A stretch of DNA of 64,000 nucleotides from Selaginella moellendorffii (GCF_000143415.4 NW_003314329.1:274619-338618), one strand, 5' to 3'; positions 1 through 14,002 are shown, numbered from the stretch's first letter. A program made the numbers and translations. The notes: generated by a model from the sequence alone, not told the origin.

Positions 1-474
1 TTGAGGGAATCGCGATCGGCATTGCAGGCAAGCTGGTTGACGATCCATCTCATGCGTCCCCGTGATCGATTGTGCTTCGCAGCGACCGAGAGAGACGCAT
101 GGAGGAATCTGTGGACGATATGCCTTCACAAGCTCTTTGCCGCCATCGCCATGGGAATCGCGCTGCTCAAGATCATGCCCAACAGGCCCTTGCTCTCCAC
201 CTCGCTCTACTCCTTCGCATTCGCCATCTCCACGCCGATTGGCGTCGCCATTGGGATCATCATCGACTCCACGACTCAGGGAGCGGCCGCGGATTGGATC
301 TACGCCATCTCCATGGGAATCGCGTGTGGAGTTTTTGTCTACGTAGCCATCAACCATCTCCTGGCCAAAGGATTTGTTCCCGATCGCGCATCATTCTGGG
401 ACACACCATTCTACAGATTTTTGGCGGTCGTGCTTGGCGCCGCCGTCATAGCGGTGGTGATGATCTGGGACTAG
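1..474 (+). CDS. ZIP-family zinc/iron transporter, C-terminal part (5' end outside the window)
   Basis: This membrane transporter moves zinc or related divalent metals into the cytosol. The visible part starts in a transmembrane segment with the motif EGIAIGI and runs through the conserved stretches [24 protein letters not shown] and [15 protein letters not shown], ending in the VVMIWD tail typical of Arabidopsis ZIP2-like proteins. Exon one (reading from base 3) ends at 27 and exon two is 83-474. The intron 28-82 uses a GC donor (AG/GCAAGC) and an AG acceptor; with it removed the frame is open and reads [15 protein letters not shown]. Without it there is an apparent frameshift. The family is clear. 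Calling it ZIP2-like rests on remembered similarity of the tail. Confidence 0.9.
   Translation: MRESRSALQASWLTIHLMRPRDRLCFAATERDAWRNLWTICLHKLFAAIAMGIALLKIMPNRPLLSTSLYSFAFAISTPIGVAIGIIIDSTTQGAAADWIYAISMGIACGVFVYVAINHLLAKGFVPDRASFWDTPFYRFLAVVLGAAVIAVVMIWD
28..82 (+). other. GC-AG intron (55 bp) in the ZIP gene
   Basis: The intron opens with GCAAGC after an exonic AG and closes with TTCGCAG. Splicing it joins two reading frames into one continuous ZIP protein, which an ordinary GT donor near position 62 cannot do. Confidence 0.75.
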
Positions 475-578
475 AACACTACACACTTTTTCACTTTCGA
501 AAGGCTGTCACACTTTTTTTTATATACGTTTAAGTGTAGAGAGATTTGGTTCTTCACTGTACGGTGTCGTCGTCCGTC

Positions 579-2229
<1,651 letters not shown>

Positions 2230-2563
2230 TTTATTCCCTCCCCCTCTCTCCTAGCGATCTAGCCTCCAATCTATCTAACAGCAAGAGGCGCGCCCGAGGG
2301 CGGCCTTAGATCAACATCACTTACATCGGGCTAGCGTGTGGATCGCTCGCTCCTAGCTCTCGTCCACAAACCCTAAGTCACTAAGTTTTTATCCGGGGGC
2401 ATATTCTCCTACACTTTCCAGCGCGGCAGGGATCCACGACGATTCATCCTACGGCGGAGAACAGCCCACGCGATGATCAAACCTTTTAACATTCCGTGTG
2501 ATGTGCTAGAACAACAACAAAGCAAAATAGGCAAAATAGGTAGAACTGGCTTGATGATGATCC
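2230..2563. other. Intergenic: S6K leader and PRA1 trailer
   Basis: This stretch lies between two - strand genes. It must hold the S6K promoter and leader and the PRA1 3' untranslated region. I see no further coding signal or repeat. Confidence 0.5.
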
Positions 2564-3163
2564 TCAAACGTGGCTCGCCACTGGAGGATTGGTGCTGCTG
2601 GTAGATCCGAGGAAGGAGAGGAATCCAGCGCCGCCCTCTTGCTCGTCCAGGAAGAGATCGTCGGGAACTCTAAAAGCCCCATGAAGGCTCACCGCGACCG
2701 CGCCAATCGTGAGCGCCGACAGTAGCAGCGATCCCACGTCCGAGAGGAGGAACACCACCACGACCGAGACGATCCCCATGAGGATCATCACCTCGCGCTC
2801 GCTGAAGCTCCGATTGAATAGGACGACGGGCTCGGTGCGGACGAGATAGAGGTAGTACCACATGAATGCCAGCACCCCGAGCGTGAGGAGCGAGAGAGGA
2901 TGATAGACCAGGCTCGCCGCGATGCAGCCCAGCACGACCAAGATGTAATTGATCTTGAAGTAGCCGATGTTCTTGCGGATCCGGCCCAGGGCGTCGGAGA
3001 GGGACTCGGGCTTGGCCAGCGAGTTGCGATCTACAAGCTCCTTCCACGGCCTGCGCTGCGCAACCGCCATCTTCATACCATCGGAGAGACGGGAGAGGAA
3101 AGCCCGAGCCGCTGGCGTCGGCGCCAAGCTCTGCTGCTGCGTCGCCACACTGCTCGCCATCAT
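2564..3163 (-). CDS. PRA1-family prenylated Rab acceptor
   Basis: This small membrane protein of the endomembrane system helps deliver prenylated Rab GTPases to membranes. A single exon encodes 199 residues, the usual plant PRA1 size. After a soluble N terminus with the motif RPWKELVDRNSLAKPES there are two hydrophobic hairpins, at about residues 85-120 and 135-175, separated by LVRTEPVVLFNRSFSERE. This arrangement and these motifs are typical of PRA1/YIP3 proteins. The gene is intronless, as PRA1 genes in plants generally are. It is divergent from the ABC transporter gene, with 233 bp between the two start codons. The first two codons are both ATG; the upstream one is used here. Confidence 0.92.
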   Translation of the reverse strand: MMASSVATQQQSLAPTPAARAFLSRLSDGMKMAVAQRRPWKELVDRNSLAKPESLSDALGRIRKNIGYFKINYILVVLGCIAASLVYHPLSLLTLGVLAFMWYYLYLVRTEPVVLFNRSFSEREVMILMGIVSVVVVFLLSDVGSLLLSALTIGAVAVSLHGAFRVPDDLFLDEQEGGAGFLSFLGSTSSTNPPVASHV

Positions 3164-3396
3164 CGCCTCCTCCTGGATCTAGCAGATCTACGCCTTGCCC
3201 CAAATAACCCTAGCTTTCGAAGACGCGTTTATTTCCGTTATTAGGGTTCTTGGTGCCTGGTCATTTCAAAAACGTGGGCGGAGGACTGCGATCCAGCCGC
3301 ATTCTCAAGGCGCCGTGCGTGCCTGATGGAGCTGATGTTGTGTGGATGCTCGCGATGCCCTAGCGTCCTCGGCAGTAGTGTGTAGGGCGCGCAGCA

Positions 3397-6300
3397 ATGG
3401 CGGCAGATGCCGCGGCCCCGATGGGAGGCCTGTTTCTAAATCCCGAGCATCGATCGTCAAAGGTATGGAAGGATAATGTCAGCACCGATGCTCACGGCAC
3501 GCCGTTTGCGAGGAAATCACTGGCGATGGAGGACAATGAGGACGCGGAAGCGCTCATGTGGGCAGCGCTGGAGGAGTTCCCAGCCTACGAGCGCCTCCGC
3601 ATGGTTTTTTTGGACGAGGCGGAGAAGATCCCGGTGGATGTGAGGTACCTGAGCAGGGGTGAGAGGCAGCGGGTGTTGGAGAGCGCGTTTGCCACCACCG
3701 ATCAAGACAATCTCCACCTCTTGCAGCGGCTCAAGGAGCGCCTCCAGAGGTCGGTGTCCATCGATCGATTCTTGGCTGCTGGCTTTCATCTCGGCAGAGG
3801 AGGAGGAGCTCACTGTAGAACTACTGACTTGACAGGGTCCGCATTGCGCTTCCCACGGTGGAGGTTCGCTTCGAGCATCTCCGGATCAGTGCTGATGTTC
3901 ACGTTGGATCGAGAGCTTTACCAAGCCTCACAAACTTCGTGAGGAATTTTGTGGAGGTAACTGGCTTACTTTATCGATTGAGATCAAAGACCGCTCTCTT
4001 TTTTTCTTCTCAGGACATGCTAGTTTCTATGAAGATCATGTCATCGGACAAGAAGGATTTTAAGATTCTCAAGGACGTGAGTGGGGTCATCAAACCCGGA
4101 AGGTGAGCTGCTTCATTTACCTCCATTTCTCTTATCTTGGTGCTGGATTCCTTCCTTGCAGAATGACTCTTTTGCTGGGACCGCCTGGAGCTGGAAAGTC
4201 GACGTTGCTGGTGGCACTCGCTGGAAAGCTTGAAGCGGATCTGAGGGTGTGTCCTGGTTTGCTTTCTTTTGCGGTAAACTGTCTTTTCTGCTCGCAGGCA
4301 ACCGGTACAATAACTTACAACGGCCATGGCTTCAACGAGTTTGAACCCCTGGGAACTTCTGCGTATATTGGTCAAGAGGACAACCACATTGGAGAGATGA
4401 CTGTCCGAGAGACACTGGATTTTTCTGCTCGCTGCCAAGGTGTTGGCTACAAAAACGGTGCGTAGTAGCAAAAACTTTGGCGCTAGATTCTTACTCCTTG
4501 GATCTTTTCCAGAGATGCTAACCGAGCTAGTCGGCAGAGAGAAGGAGCGACACATTCACCCGGATCCTGAAATTGATGCCTTTATGAAGGTCCGGCCGTC
4601 TAGATTTCAAGGACTAGTCTTTCCACTAAACTTTATGGTTACAGGCAATGGCTGTTAAAGGGAAAAAGCACAGTATGGCTACAGACTACATGATGAAGGT
4701 GCTTGGCTTAGAAGTTTGTGCCGACACTTTGGTGGGGAATGAAATGCTTCGTGGCGTCTCAGGAGGGCAGAAGAAACGCGTGACTACAGGTTACAACACC
4801 TTCGCTTGCTTCATAGTCAAATGCCTCAACCAAGCACAAGAGAACTCAGCAACTTAAGAACGTCTTCCTCACAGGTGAAATGGTTGTGGGGCCGAAAAAG
4901 ACGCTTTTTATGGACGAAATCTCGACCGGGCTCGATAGTTCCACCACGTTTCAAATCGTCAAGTGCGTCAGAAATTTTGTTCATTTGCTAGAAGGGACAG
5001 TTCTGATGGCGCTTCTTCAACCTCCTCCAGAAACGTATGACCTTTTTGACGACGTGTTGCTACTGGCTGAAGGATACGTAGTTTATCTCGGTCCGAGAGA
5101 GAGCATACTACACTTTTTCGAATCGATGGGTTTTAAGTTGCCCCCTCGGAAAGGAGTTGCTGATTTTCTTCAAGAGGTATTGAGTTGCTTTTGGTTCCCT
5201 GTTCTTTTCTTCTAACAGTTTTTCCCTACAGGTAACCTCGAAGAAGGATCAGAAGCAATACTGGGCAGACAAGAGCAGGCCATACCAGTACATTCCAGTC
5301 GCGGTGTTTGCCGAGGCATTCCAAGATTATCAAGCTGGTAAAGACCTTAGCGCGCACCTTGCCACCCCTTATAACAAAGCAGGCAGCCATCCTTCGGCTC
5401 TGTCGAAACGAAAGTATGCAATGTCAAGCTGGGAATTGTTCAAGGCATGCACCCAACGAGAAATCCTCTTGATTTCACGTCACAGATTTCTCTACATTTT
5501 TAAAACTACTCAGGTAAGAGTTCAATTTCTCTCCTCCTCGTGATCTTCTTATTGTTTTCCTTTGTTTCAGGTAGCCATAATGGCAATAATTACGGGCACG
5601 TTGTTCCTTCGAACGACAATAGAGCCGACTAATGAAATCTACGGGAATATGTACCTCGGCTGCTTGTTTTTTGCGCTTATTCATATGATGTTTAATGGCT
5701 TCTCCGAGATGGCCATCACGGTTCATAGGCTTCCTGTCTTCTACAAGCAGAGAGATAATCGCTTCTATCCAGCTTGGGCGTTTTCGTTGCCGAGCTGGTT
5801 TCTAAGAATCCCTTACTCGGTGGTGGAAGCGGTTATATGGTCCTGTATTATATACTATTGCGTAGGCTTCACACCAGAGGCTGACAGGTATTGGCACAAC
5901 TTTTCTGTGTTACTTAAGCTGAAAGTTGATGTTTTGTCCCCAGGTTCTTCCGATACATGTTTCTATTAATGCTGATGCATCAAATGGCATTGGCAATCTT
6001 TAGACTGATTGGAGCTCTTGCTAGAGATATGGTGGTAGCAAATACCTTCGGTTCATTCGCTCTTCTTATTGTATTTTTGTTGGGTGGTTTTATTATAGCT
6101 AGAAGTAAGTTTTGGCCTTTCTTTGTTATTTTATTTCGCTGCGCTGGCTAACTGTCTGCTATCACAGATGACATACATCCTTGGTGGATATGGGGGTACT
6201 GGCTTTCGCCTCTCTCTTATTCACAGAATGCCATAGCTGTGAATGAATTTCTCGCTCCTCGATGGAACCAGGTTTAATTTCGTTGAAGCTGAGAGTATTC

Positions 6301-9056
6301 TAATTACTCGAGCACTCTTGTTTTGCAGAATGTTGCCACTGGATATAGAAAGCTTTATATCAACATAATGAAGCCAAGAGGATTGTTTTTGGAAAGTTGG
6401 TGGTACTGGGTGGGAGTGGGCGTGCTGATCGGGTATATGCTCTTGTTCAACCTGGTTGTGATCCTTGCGTTTGCGTATCTAGATCGTAAGCATTCTCATT
6501 CTCGGTTTGGAGTGCTAAGTTAATTGATCTGGCGATTGTAACAGCGCTGGGGAAACCACAGGCTGTCATCCCAGAGGATCCTGTTGAGCCACCGTCACTT
6601 GAAGCTGCTGTTCCAGGTAGGGATCGACGCTTTCTCTTGCCATTATATCATCTCAGGTTTATTACTCGTACAGAAACAGCGACAAAGAGAACGTTTCGAT
6701 CCGATGGGACTCCGGAAATGACCCTGGATGTGGCTGCACTGGAAAAAAGAGATTCAGGCAAGAAGAAAGGAATGATCTTGCCATTTCAGCCTTTGTCCTT
6801 GACGTTTTTGAAGATGTGCTACTACGTCGATATGCCTGCTGTAAGTACGTGTTTTTTTTATCTCTTGCTCTCTGTTGAGCACTATTGTTTGTGGCTATCA
6901 GGAAATGAGAAGCCAGGGCCTGACTGACGCTCGACTACAGCTTCTTCGTAATGTGAGCGGTGCATTCAGGCCTGGTGTCTTGACTGCTCTTGTCGGTGTA
7001 AGCGGTGCGGGCAAGACGACGCTGATGGATGTTCTTGCTGGGAGAAAGACGGGTGGATATATAGAAGGTGATATACGAGTATCTGGCTACTCCAAAGTTC
7101 AGAAGACTTTCGCTCGTATTTCTGGATACGTGGAGCAGACGGACATTCACTCCCCTCAAGTGACCGTTTACGAGTCTTTACTGTATTCCTCGTGGCTACG
7201 GCTTCCACGAGAAGTGAACAAAACTACCAGATATGTAAGAGGGATTTTGTTTTTCGGATGGTTTTGTCTCATGTTGTTTTGGTTGCAGGCGTTTGTGGAA
7301 GAAATAATGTCCCTGGTGGAGCTGGATACGCTAAGAAATGCTCTGGTGGGCCTTCCAGGGAGCACCGGTCTCTCTACTGAGCAACGGAAAAGGCTGACCA
7401 TTGCTGTGGAACTCGTGGCCAATCCTTCAATAATCTTTATGGATGAGCCCACATCCGGACTGGATGCTCGTGCTGCCGCGATAGTGATGAGGACAGTCCG
7501 AAATACTGTTGATACAGGGCGCACTGTAGTTTGCACGATTCATCAGCCAAGTATTGACATCTTTGAGGCTTTCGACGAGCTCTTGCTGATGAAAAGAGGT
7601 GGTCGTGTCATCTACATGGGACCGCTCGGGGAGAACTCTCAAACGATGATTGATTATTTCATGGTATGCCTTGCATGCGCTTGTCAGAGGCTAACGCTTG
7701 CATAAAATCCACAGACCGTTGAAGGCGTTCCAATTATTAAAGACGGATATAATCCTGCAACATGGATGCTTGAAGTAACTAGTCCTGCGGCAGAGGCGCG
7801 GCTGAAAAAGGACTTTGCTGACATTTACTCTGTTTCGGATTTACACAGGTACATCAGTCTTGTATATGATCAGTCTTTGATAAAATATGCATCATTTCTC
7901 TGCAGGGAAATAGAAGAGCTTATCGAGGAACTGAGTGTGCCACCACCTAGTTCCAGAGATCTCTCTTTTCCAACGGAGTATTCTCAGGATTCAATGACAC
8001 AGTTTAAAGCATGCTTGTGGAAGCAAAACTTGACGTATTGGCGCAGCCCAAATTACAACGCTGTTCGATTTTTCTTTACTCTGATTTGTGCTTTGATTTT
8101 TGGCTCCGTTTTCTGGGACATAGGAAGCAAAAGGTACAGTCTTTGATTACAAGTCAACAAAGTTTTTCTAAACCATGTTCTTTTGCTCCCAGGGGTAGCC
8201 AACAAGATCTGTTTAACGTCATGGGAGCTCTCTATGCAGCGGTGTTGTTTCTTGGGATCAATAACGCTTCAAGCGTACAACCGATTGTCTCCGTTGAGCG
8301 CACGGTCTTTTATCGCGAAAGAGCGGCTGGAATGTACTCGCCTTTGCCGTATGCCTTCGCACAAGTAAGCACAAGTAATTTCTATCTTTTGCACTGAAGC
8401 TCGAGTGCTTCACAGGGTGCCATCGAGATCCCTTACCTTGTACTGCAAACTATCATTTACGGCCTCGTCACATACTCAATGATCCATTTTGAATGGACTG
8501 CCGGTACTGCTAGTGAGTATAAATTGGTGGCCTTGGAATAATGATGCGCTGTTTTTTGCAGCCAAATTCTTTTGGTATTTGCTCTTCATGTTTCTAACTT
8601 TCACGTACTTCACGGTTTACGGGATGATGGCCATTGGCCTGACGCCGTCGCAGCAACTAGCAGCGGTCATCTCTTCTGCATTTTACTCCCTATGGAATCT
8701 TTTCTCCGGGTTTATCATACCACAGCCTGTGAGTATACATTTCGACACTCCACGGGAACTAATGCTTCTTTTTTCTACTCTGGCAGCTTATCCCTGGCTG
8801 GTGGGTCTGGTTCTACTGGATCAGTCCAATTGCCTGGACTCTATATGGCCTGATCGGCTCGCAGTTAGGGGACGTCAAGGAACGTATGACTGCACAAGGC
8901 TATGGTACGATTCAGGTGGACGTTTTTTTGCGGCACTACTTCGGCTTCAGGCACGATTGGCTTGGATATTGCGTTGCTGTCCTTATTGCCTACATCGTGG
9001 TTTTCTGGTTTGGGTTTGCGTATTCCATCAAGTACATCAATTTCCAAAAGCGCTGA
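3397..9056 (+). CDS. Full-size ABCG (PDR-type) ABC transporter
   Basis: This plasma-membrane pump exports secondary metabolites, hormones or xenobiotics. Twenty-three exons (3397-3749, 3836-3956, 4014-4102, 4162-4246, 4298-4457, 4513-4589, 4645-4789, 4875-5176, 5232-5513, 5571-5887, 5944-6104, 6168-6271, 6329-6485, 6545-6616, 6674-6840, 6902-7234, 7289-7663, 7715-7848, 7906-8133, 8193-8364, 8416-8512, 8562-8728, 8787-9056) give 1455 residues, the normal PDR length. The order is nucleotide-binding domain 1 (Walker [10 protein letters not shown], signature VSGGQKKR, Walker B TLFMDEI), six membrane helices, domain 2 ([29 protein letters not shown]) and six more helices. The second signature reads [10 protein letters not shown] as in other PDRs. 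All motifs are intact, so it looks functional. The substrate cannot be read from sequence. Confidence 0.95.
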
Positions 9057-9111
9057 CCCTGGTGCGTTTTAATACTTAGGTACCTAGTGTTCTGTGGGAT
9101 CCGGGGAGGGA

Positions 9112-9131
9112 GGGGTGGGGGGGGGGGGGGG
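9112..9131 (+). repeat. Guanine homopolymer tract
   Basis: Four guanines, one thymine and then fifteen guanines lie 56 bp past the ABCG stop codon, most likely in its 3' untranslated region. The tract is preceded by other G-runs and could form a quadruplex. Such tracts are also prone to sequencing error. Confidence 0.7.
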
Positions 9132-9238
9132 ACATTTGGGAACGTTTGGCCTAAAAGGGCCGCTGTACAGCGCAGTTTGTTGTAAAGCAAAGCAATATTC
9201 ATCTCTGGGGCTGCCACTGGTGTAAGTAAGAAAGTAAG

Positions 9239-10554
9239 ATGCGAACCATAGTGTGGTCTTGTTCAGGAGGGCTGTTGAAGACGAAGAATGAGGTGCTGGA
9301 AACGAGCACGAACCAGTCCATGTTCGTGTTTGGCCTTGGTTACACAGGGGTTGAACTTGGAAAGCAACTTCGTACCAGGGGATGGTTAGTGTTCTTGTTT
9401 GTTTCAAAGTTTTGTTTTTTACCAATACTCGTAAGACTAGCAGGACGGTTTCTGGGACTTGCCGCAGCGCGGAAAAGAGGAGGACGCTGGAAGAATGTTA
9501 CGGAGTGGATGCTTACATTTTCGGCCCTGGTGTCAGTCTCGAGTAAGAACCATGTCTTTTTCGCCTGAACTGAACTTCGGTGTCGTTCCCCAGCAACGGT
9601 GGCTTGGAGGCATTATACCAAGCAACTCATCTCGTCAGCTGTGTGCCTCCGGACCCGGATACACTGACAGACACGGTACGTTTTGGGGATTGATGCATTT
9701 GAGTATGTCGTTGCTCGCAGGTCTTGAAAATGCACTTGGAGGACATAGAAGCTCGGTGTCGTGCACTTCGCTGGATTGGATACATATCTTCCACTGGTAT
9801 ATTGGTTTTGTGACTGTAAGCTTTGTGATTGACTCACTTACGTTTTGGAGGAGTATATGGCGATCACCGAGGCGGCTGGGTGGACGAAAGGTCAGTATTT
9901 TCTAAAAGAAAGCTTCTGTTTTATAACTAAACCAACAAAGCAATTGCAGCACGCAGGCGAAGCCAGTGGATCGAAAGTCAAAAGCGAGGGTTGCCGCCGA
10001 GAACTCGTGGCTAGAGCTTCAGCACAGTAATGCGTCAGTGCAAATTTTCCGAGCTGGTGGAATCTATGGTCCTGGTCGGAGGTAATGCGATATTGTTCAA
10101 TCTGAGTTAGTGGTTTTTTTTGTTTCCTTTCCAGCGTCCTGGATACTTTACAAGGCGCTAGGCAACTAAGAGTGAGTGAAGCGAGGCATTCCCGTCGCTT
10201 CACCTCGAGAGTCCACGTCTCGGACGTGTGCCAGGTCCTGATGGCGAGCATGGAGTCACCACATTCCGGGTAACTCAAAACCGGTTGTCAATCCAACTCT
10301 AACTTGGTAGCAAACGCAGGAGAATCTACAACGTCGTCGACGACGATCCGGCCCCGAGATCTGAGGTTGCGGCCTTTGGAATGGAGCTCCTGGGAATGGA
10401 ACTTAAGGAAGAATCGCCAGGAAATGGAGATGGAGGAAGCGCGGCGGCGGAGAAGCGCGTGATGAACAAGAGGATCAAGGAAGAACTGGGAGTGGAGCTC
10501 ATGTTTCCGTCGTACAGGGAGGGTCTGGCTGCCGTGGTACGGGCGGACAGCTAG
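9239..10554 (+). CDS. NAD(P)-binding Rossmann-fold (YeeZ-like epimerase/dehydratase) protein
   Basis: This is a member of the extended short-chain dehydrogenase superfamily with unknown substrate, related to bacterial YeeZ. Eight exons (9239-9384, 9444-9542, 9594-9675, 9721-9796, 9851-9890, 9950-10081, 10135-10269, 10320-10554) encode 314 residues. The dinucleotide-binding loop is FGLGYTGVELG near residue 30. Downstream come SCVPPDPD, then YISSTGVYGDHRGGWVDE, which contains the catalytic-type Ser/Tyr region, RAGGIYGPGRS, and YNVVDDDPAPR close to the C terminus. The first ATG precedes the nucleotide loop by 27 residues, which may be a short plastid-targeting extension; a second ATG just before FVFGLG would give a cytosolic form. 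The protein is conserved in plants but its role is not established. Confidence 0.85.
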
Positions 10555-10842
10555 CCAGCCAGCCGGCAACGCACTGCCACGCGTACAGTTAAGGACCATC
10601 CAGTTTAAGTTAGCACTAATTAATTCGCCCTTTTTCTTTGCTAAAGAGATTTCCTCTCTCGCGTTTCGCCGGCGCCGTGGAGAGGCGGCGGGGATGGCGC
10701 CACTGTGATCTCCAACGCCCGGTCGCGCGATCCAGCAGCTCCGGCACAGGATTCTATCGCCGTGCATTGTGATGCGCGGCGGATCTACGAGTTTGTAGCG
10801 CATGCACGATTGGCATCGGGGAATCGGCCCTGGCGAGGTTCC

Positions 10843-12377
10843 ATGGATGCTTTTCCAGTGTCGAGGATCAGCTCCGCGAGCACGGCATCGACGTCGTCGT
10901 ATCGCTTCTTCCATGGATCGGCAGAGCTGAGGTATTTGTTTCCAAGGTCGAGGATCGCGGCGAGGAGTAGCCTCCAGGAGGCAACCAAGGCGGATGAATT
11001 GGCGATCAACGGGACGCGCCTGGAATCCTCCAAGCTGAACGGAAATCCCGGCCAGGAGTTGCAAAAGGGCGGCGCTTCCTCGCTCAACACGGTGCTGGCA
11101 GCCATAGCAGCGCTCCTGGTGGCATCGCCTCGGCCTTACAGTCTGGCGCTGGAATCTCCAAGGCAGGGCAGGCTCGTGGAAGGGAGGCTCGTCTATCGCC
11201 AGACCTTCGTCATTCGATCGTATGAAGTCGGGGTGGACAAGACGGCCTCCATAGAAACACTCATGAACCATTTCCAGGTGAGTGAGCTCTCTCAGTGCTC
11301 CTCTTCGTAAGCTCTGGACAAGTGATCACAGAGTTTCTAGTGATGGTTTTCCAGGAGGTTGCGTTAAACCACGTCTGGATGTCCGGGCTTGCTGGAGATG
11401 GATTTGGAGCAACGCATGCAATGATCCGGCACCGATTGATATGGGTGGTGTCGAGAGTGCATGTCCAAGTAGAGCGCTACGCTTCATGGTATGCTCACTT
11501 TCTTCTTTTGTTCCAGACTTTGTGACGATCTTTGTGGATCTTTGTAGGGGCGATGCGATTGAGATAGATACTTGGGTGGACGCGTCGGGTAAAAATGGCA
11601 TGCGCAGGGACTGGCTCATGCGAGATTACAAGTCGGGCCAGATTTTGGCCAGAGCAACAAGGTGTGCTGTGTGAGATTTTGATTGTGATGGAAACATTGA
11701 TGAGCTTGTTCTTGCAGCACCTGGGTGGTGATGAATCAGACGACGAGGAGGCTTTCTAAGATGCCCGACGACGTCCGGGAGGAAATAACTCCATTCTATC
11801 TCCAAAGACGCGCCATTGTCAGAAACGTCTCGCACAAAATCACCAAGGTCGATGGCGCTACACAGTTTGCCCGCTCGGGTTTGACAGTGAGTATCCATCT
11901 CACTTTCCTTTCTCTTTCCTGCGCTTTTTTTAAAGTATCATCTTTGCATTTGCAGCCAAGGCATGGAGACTTGGACATGAACCAGCACGTGAACAACGTA
12001 AAGTACATCGGATGGATGCTCGAGGTGAGATTTAAAAGATTTTAAAGTAGAAGCCGCGGTCTCTCTAACTCGCTCGGGTTGTGTAGAGCGTGCCTCTCTC
12101 TATTGTTCAAGACCACGAAGTATCGAGCTTAACTTTGGAGTACCGGCGAGAATGCGGCCAGAATGACGTTGTAGAGTCGATGACCTGGGTACAACATGCA
12201 GATTGCTTGATCGCGGACGACAATTTGGAAACGAAGACAGCGAACTTTGGCGGAAGTGGCGAGGAGACTGTGGAGCAGCCGCCGTGCCTGCTTCACCTCT
12301 TGCGATTGCAGAGTGACGGCTCAGAACTCGTAAGAGGGAAGACCGTGTGGCGGAGGAAGAAAAATCGAGAAGCCTGA
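10843..12377 (+). CDS. Acyl-ACP thioesterase, FatB type (plastid)
   Basis: This enzyme releases saturated fatty acids from acyl carrier protein in the plastid stroma and so ends chain elongation. Six exons (10843-11277, 11355-11488, 11548-11661, 11718-11886, 11956-12024, 12087-12377) encode 403 residues. The N terminus is rich in Ser and Arg, as in a transit peptide. It is followed by a hydrophobic anchor-like stretch (about residues 85-100, VLAAIAALLVA) found in FatB but not FatA. Two hot-dog folds carry SYEVGVDKTASIETLMNHFQE and GMRRDWLMRD, then the catalytic region DLDMNQHVNNVKYIGW (Asp, Asn, His) and EYRRECG with Cys. The gene is convergent with the RlmN-like gene, only 52 bp from stop to stop. 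An upstream GTG-initiated extension was ignored in favour of the first in-frame ATG. Confidence 0.92.
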
Positions 12378-12429
12378 TGCGTTTGTTCTTCTTTCACGTA
12401 GCCAAAATAAGAAAGAGAGATTTTTGGTT

Positions 12430-13965
12430 CTATCTCCGACTCTCTTCTCTCCTTTGGAGATCGAGGAAGATGTCCTCCATGTCTGGTGAAGCTTTGAGTT
12501 TCTTGAGAGCGAGCTGTCCGCAAGCTCCATCGATGTCCTGTCCCATTTCCTGGCGGACGGTCGTGCGGATCCCAAACTCTTCTCGGACGATCTTCTGGAA
12601 GTGGTGCACGCGATCCGCCGGAGTCGCCCTGTAGTCGCCAACCACAAAAGTGTGGTTGTAAGGGATGAGATTGAGCACCTGCAAAGCCAGCCATGAAATC
12701 TCAATCTCTGGGACGAGAAACCAACCTGGAGAACTTACAACTTTACGGTCTCGCAGCAGGCACCCGAGCTGACGAGCGTCTTGAGAGGAATCGTTGACAT
12801 CTTGCAACATCACGTACTCGATGAAGAGCGTGCGATTGCTGCACGGGAGAGAGTGAGTACTCACACAACTGGAGCTTCGAGCTGGAGCTCACCTTGATGC
12901 TTGATACGCATCCACGGCGGCCATGAGCTTGTCAAGCGTGAAGGCCCGGGAGGCTGGTACGATCTGGCAGCGCAGTGCTTGAGTGGGAGCGTGGAGTGAC
13001 AGCGCCAGGTTCACGCCAGGGAGATCGCCTGCTAGCGAGAGTATCCGAGGCACAATTCCCACCTGGAAGGAAAAGATGGAGGCGCTGAAACAAGAGTTTT
13101 GTTTGAGACTTCTTACAGTGGAGATGGTGATACGACTTGGCGACAGGCCAAAGCAGCGTCCAGTGAGTGTTTGCACGGCTTGCACCACCGAGTTATAGTT
13201 GTTAAGAGGCTCTCCCATCCCCTGCTCAATGAAGAAACAGTGCGTGAGATCTGATAGGACTCCATGGAGGAAACGCACCATGAAAACAATGTTCCTGATG
13301 GGGCTCATCCTTGATGCGTGAACATACTGCTCCACAATCTCTCCCGCGGTCAGGTTGGCCACGAAGCCCATCGTCCCAGTCGCGCAGAAGCTACAGCCCA
13401 TCTTGCAGCCCACCTAGAAGTTGAAGAACTTTGAGTAGAATCACTTAAAAAAACCAAAGGCGAGATCGAGTCACTCACTTGAGACGAGACGCAAAGCGTC
13501 GCACGATCAGATCCAGGTCTCGGGCCCCCGGCGTACTTCCCAGCTCCACCGTGATGCCGCATGATCACTGTCTCCACAGATTGGCCACTCTGTTCTAAGC
13601 ACACGAGAACAAGCATGAGATAGAAGGAAGAACAACGTAAAAAAACTTTACTTGGAGCTGGAGGAGGAGCTTCGTGGTACTGCCGTTCGCGGAGGTGGAG
13701 TGAGCGGCCAATGTGGACGTGAGCGCCTTAAATCTAGTACGCAGCAGTGGATAGAGCGCGCCAGGAAGCCCCGGTACCTGGTGCAATGCCGCGTTTGGGT
13801 GATCCATGACATGCCTGGGCACGAACGAGACGATTGAGCGATCGATCGATCCATTCGCGATGGAGATTGTTACCTCCAGATGGTGTAGACGTGTAGCGGC
13901 TTGATGCCATGGCGCTGGAGCTCCGCCTTGAGAATCCCCTCGTCGAAAATGGAGCTGAGAGACAT
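12430..13965 (-). CDS. RlmN-like radical-SAM rRNA adenine-C2 methyltransferase
   Basis: Bacterial RlmN methylates C2 of A2503 in 23S rRNA (and A37 of some tRNAs); a plant copy is expected to act on organellar rRNA. Eight exons (13874-13965, 13652-13814, 13479-13589, 13279-13413, 13117-13221, 12893-13062, 12739-12838, 12430-12678) encode 374 residues. Visible hallmarks are TTKLLLQLQ followed by SVETVIMR, the iron-sulphur motif CKMGCSFCATG (CX3CX2C), GMGEPLNNY, STVGIVPRI, NLALSLHAP, and a C-terminal RQEMGQDIDGACGQL that contains the second conserved cysteine. I see no long transit peptide, because the start codon is only about 50 bp from that of COG5. Compartment is therefore uncertain. Confidence 0.9.
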
Positions 13966-13984
13966 TGTCCCCTGTTTCTTGGAT

Positions 13985-14002
13985 AAACCCTAATTAGGGT
14001 TT
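13985..14002. promoter_or_regulatory. Palindromic pair of telo-boxes in a 52-bp bidirectional promoter
   Basis: The sequence AAACCCTAATTAGGGTTT is a perfect 18-bp palindrome made of two abutting plant telo-boxes (AAACCCTAA) facing opposite ways. It sits between the start codons of the RlmN-like gene (13965, -) and COG5 (14018, +), so each gene sees one box in the sense orientation. Telo-boxes are known cis elements of genes for translation and growth. Confidence 0.7.

Noticed and set aside
1..346. Apparent frameshift in the ZIP gene near position 62
   Set aside because: A 55-bp GC-AG intron (28-82) joins the frames cleanly, so no mutation is needed.
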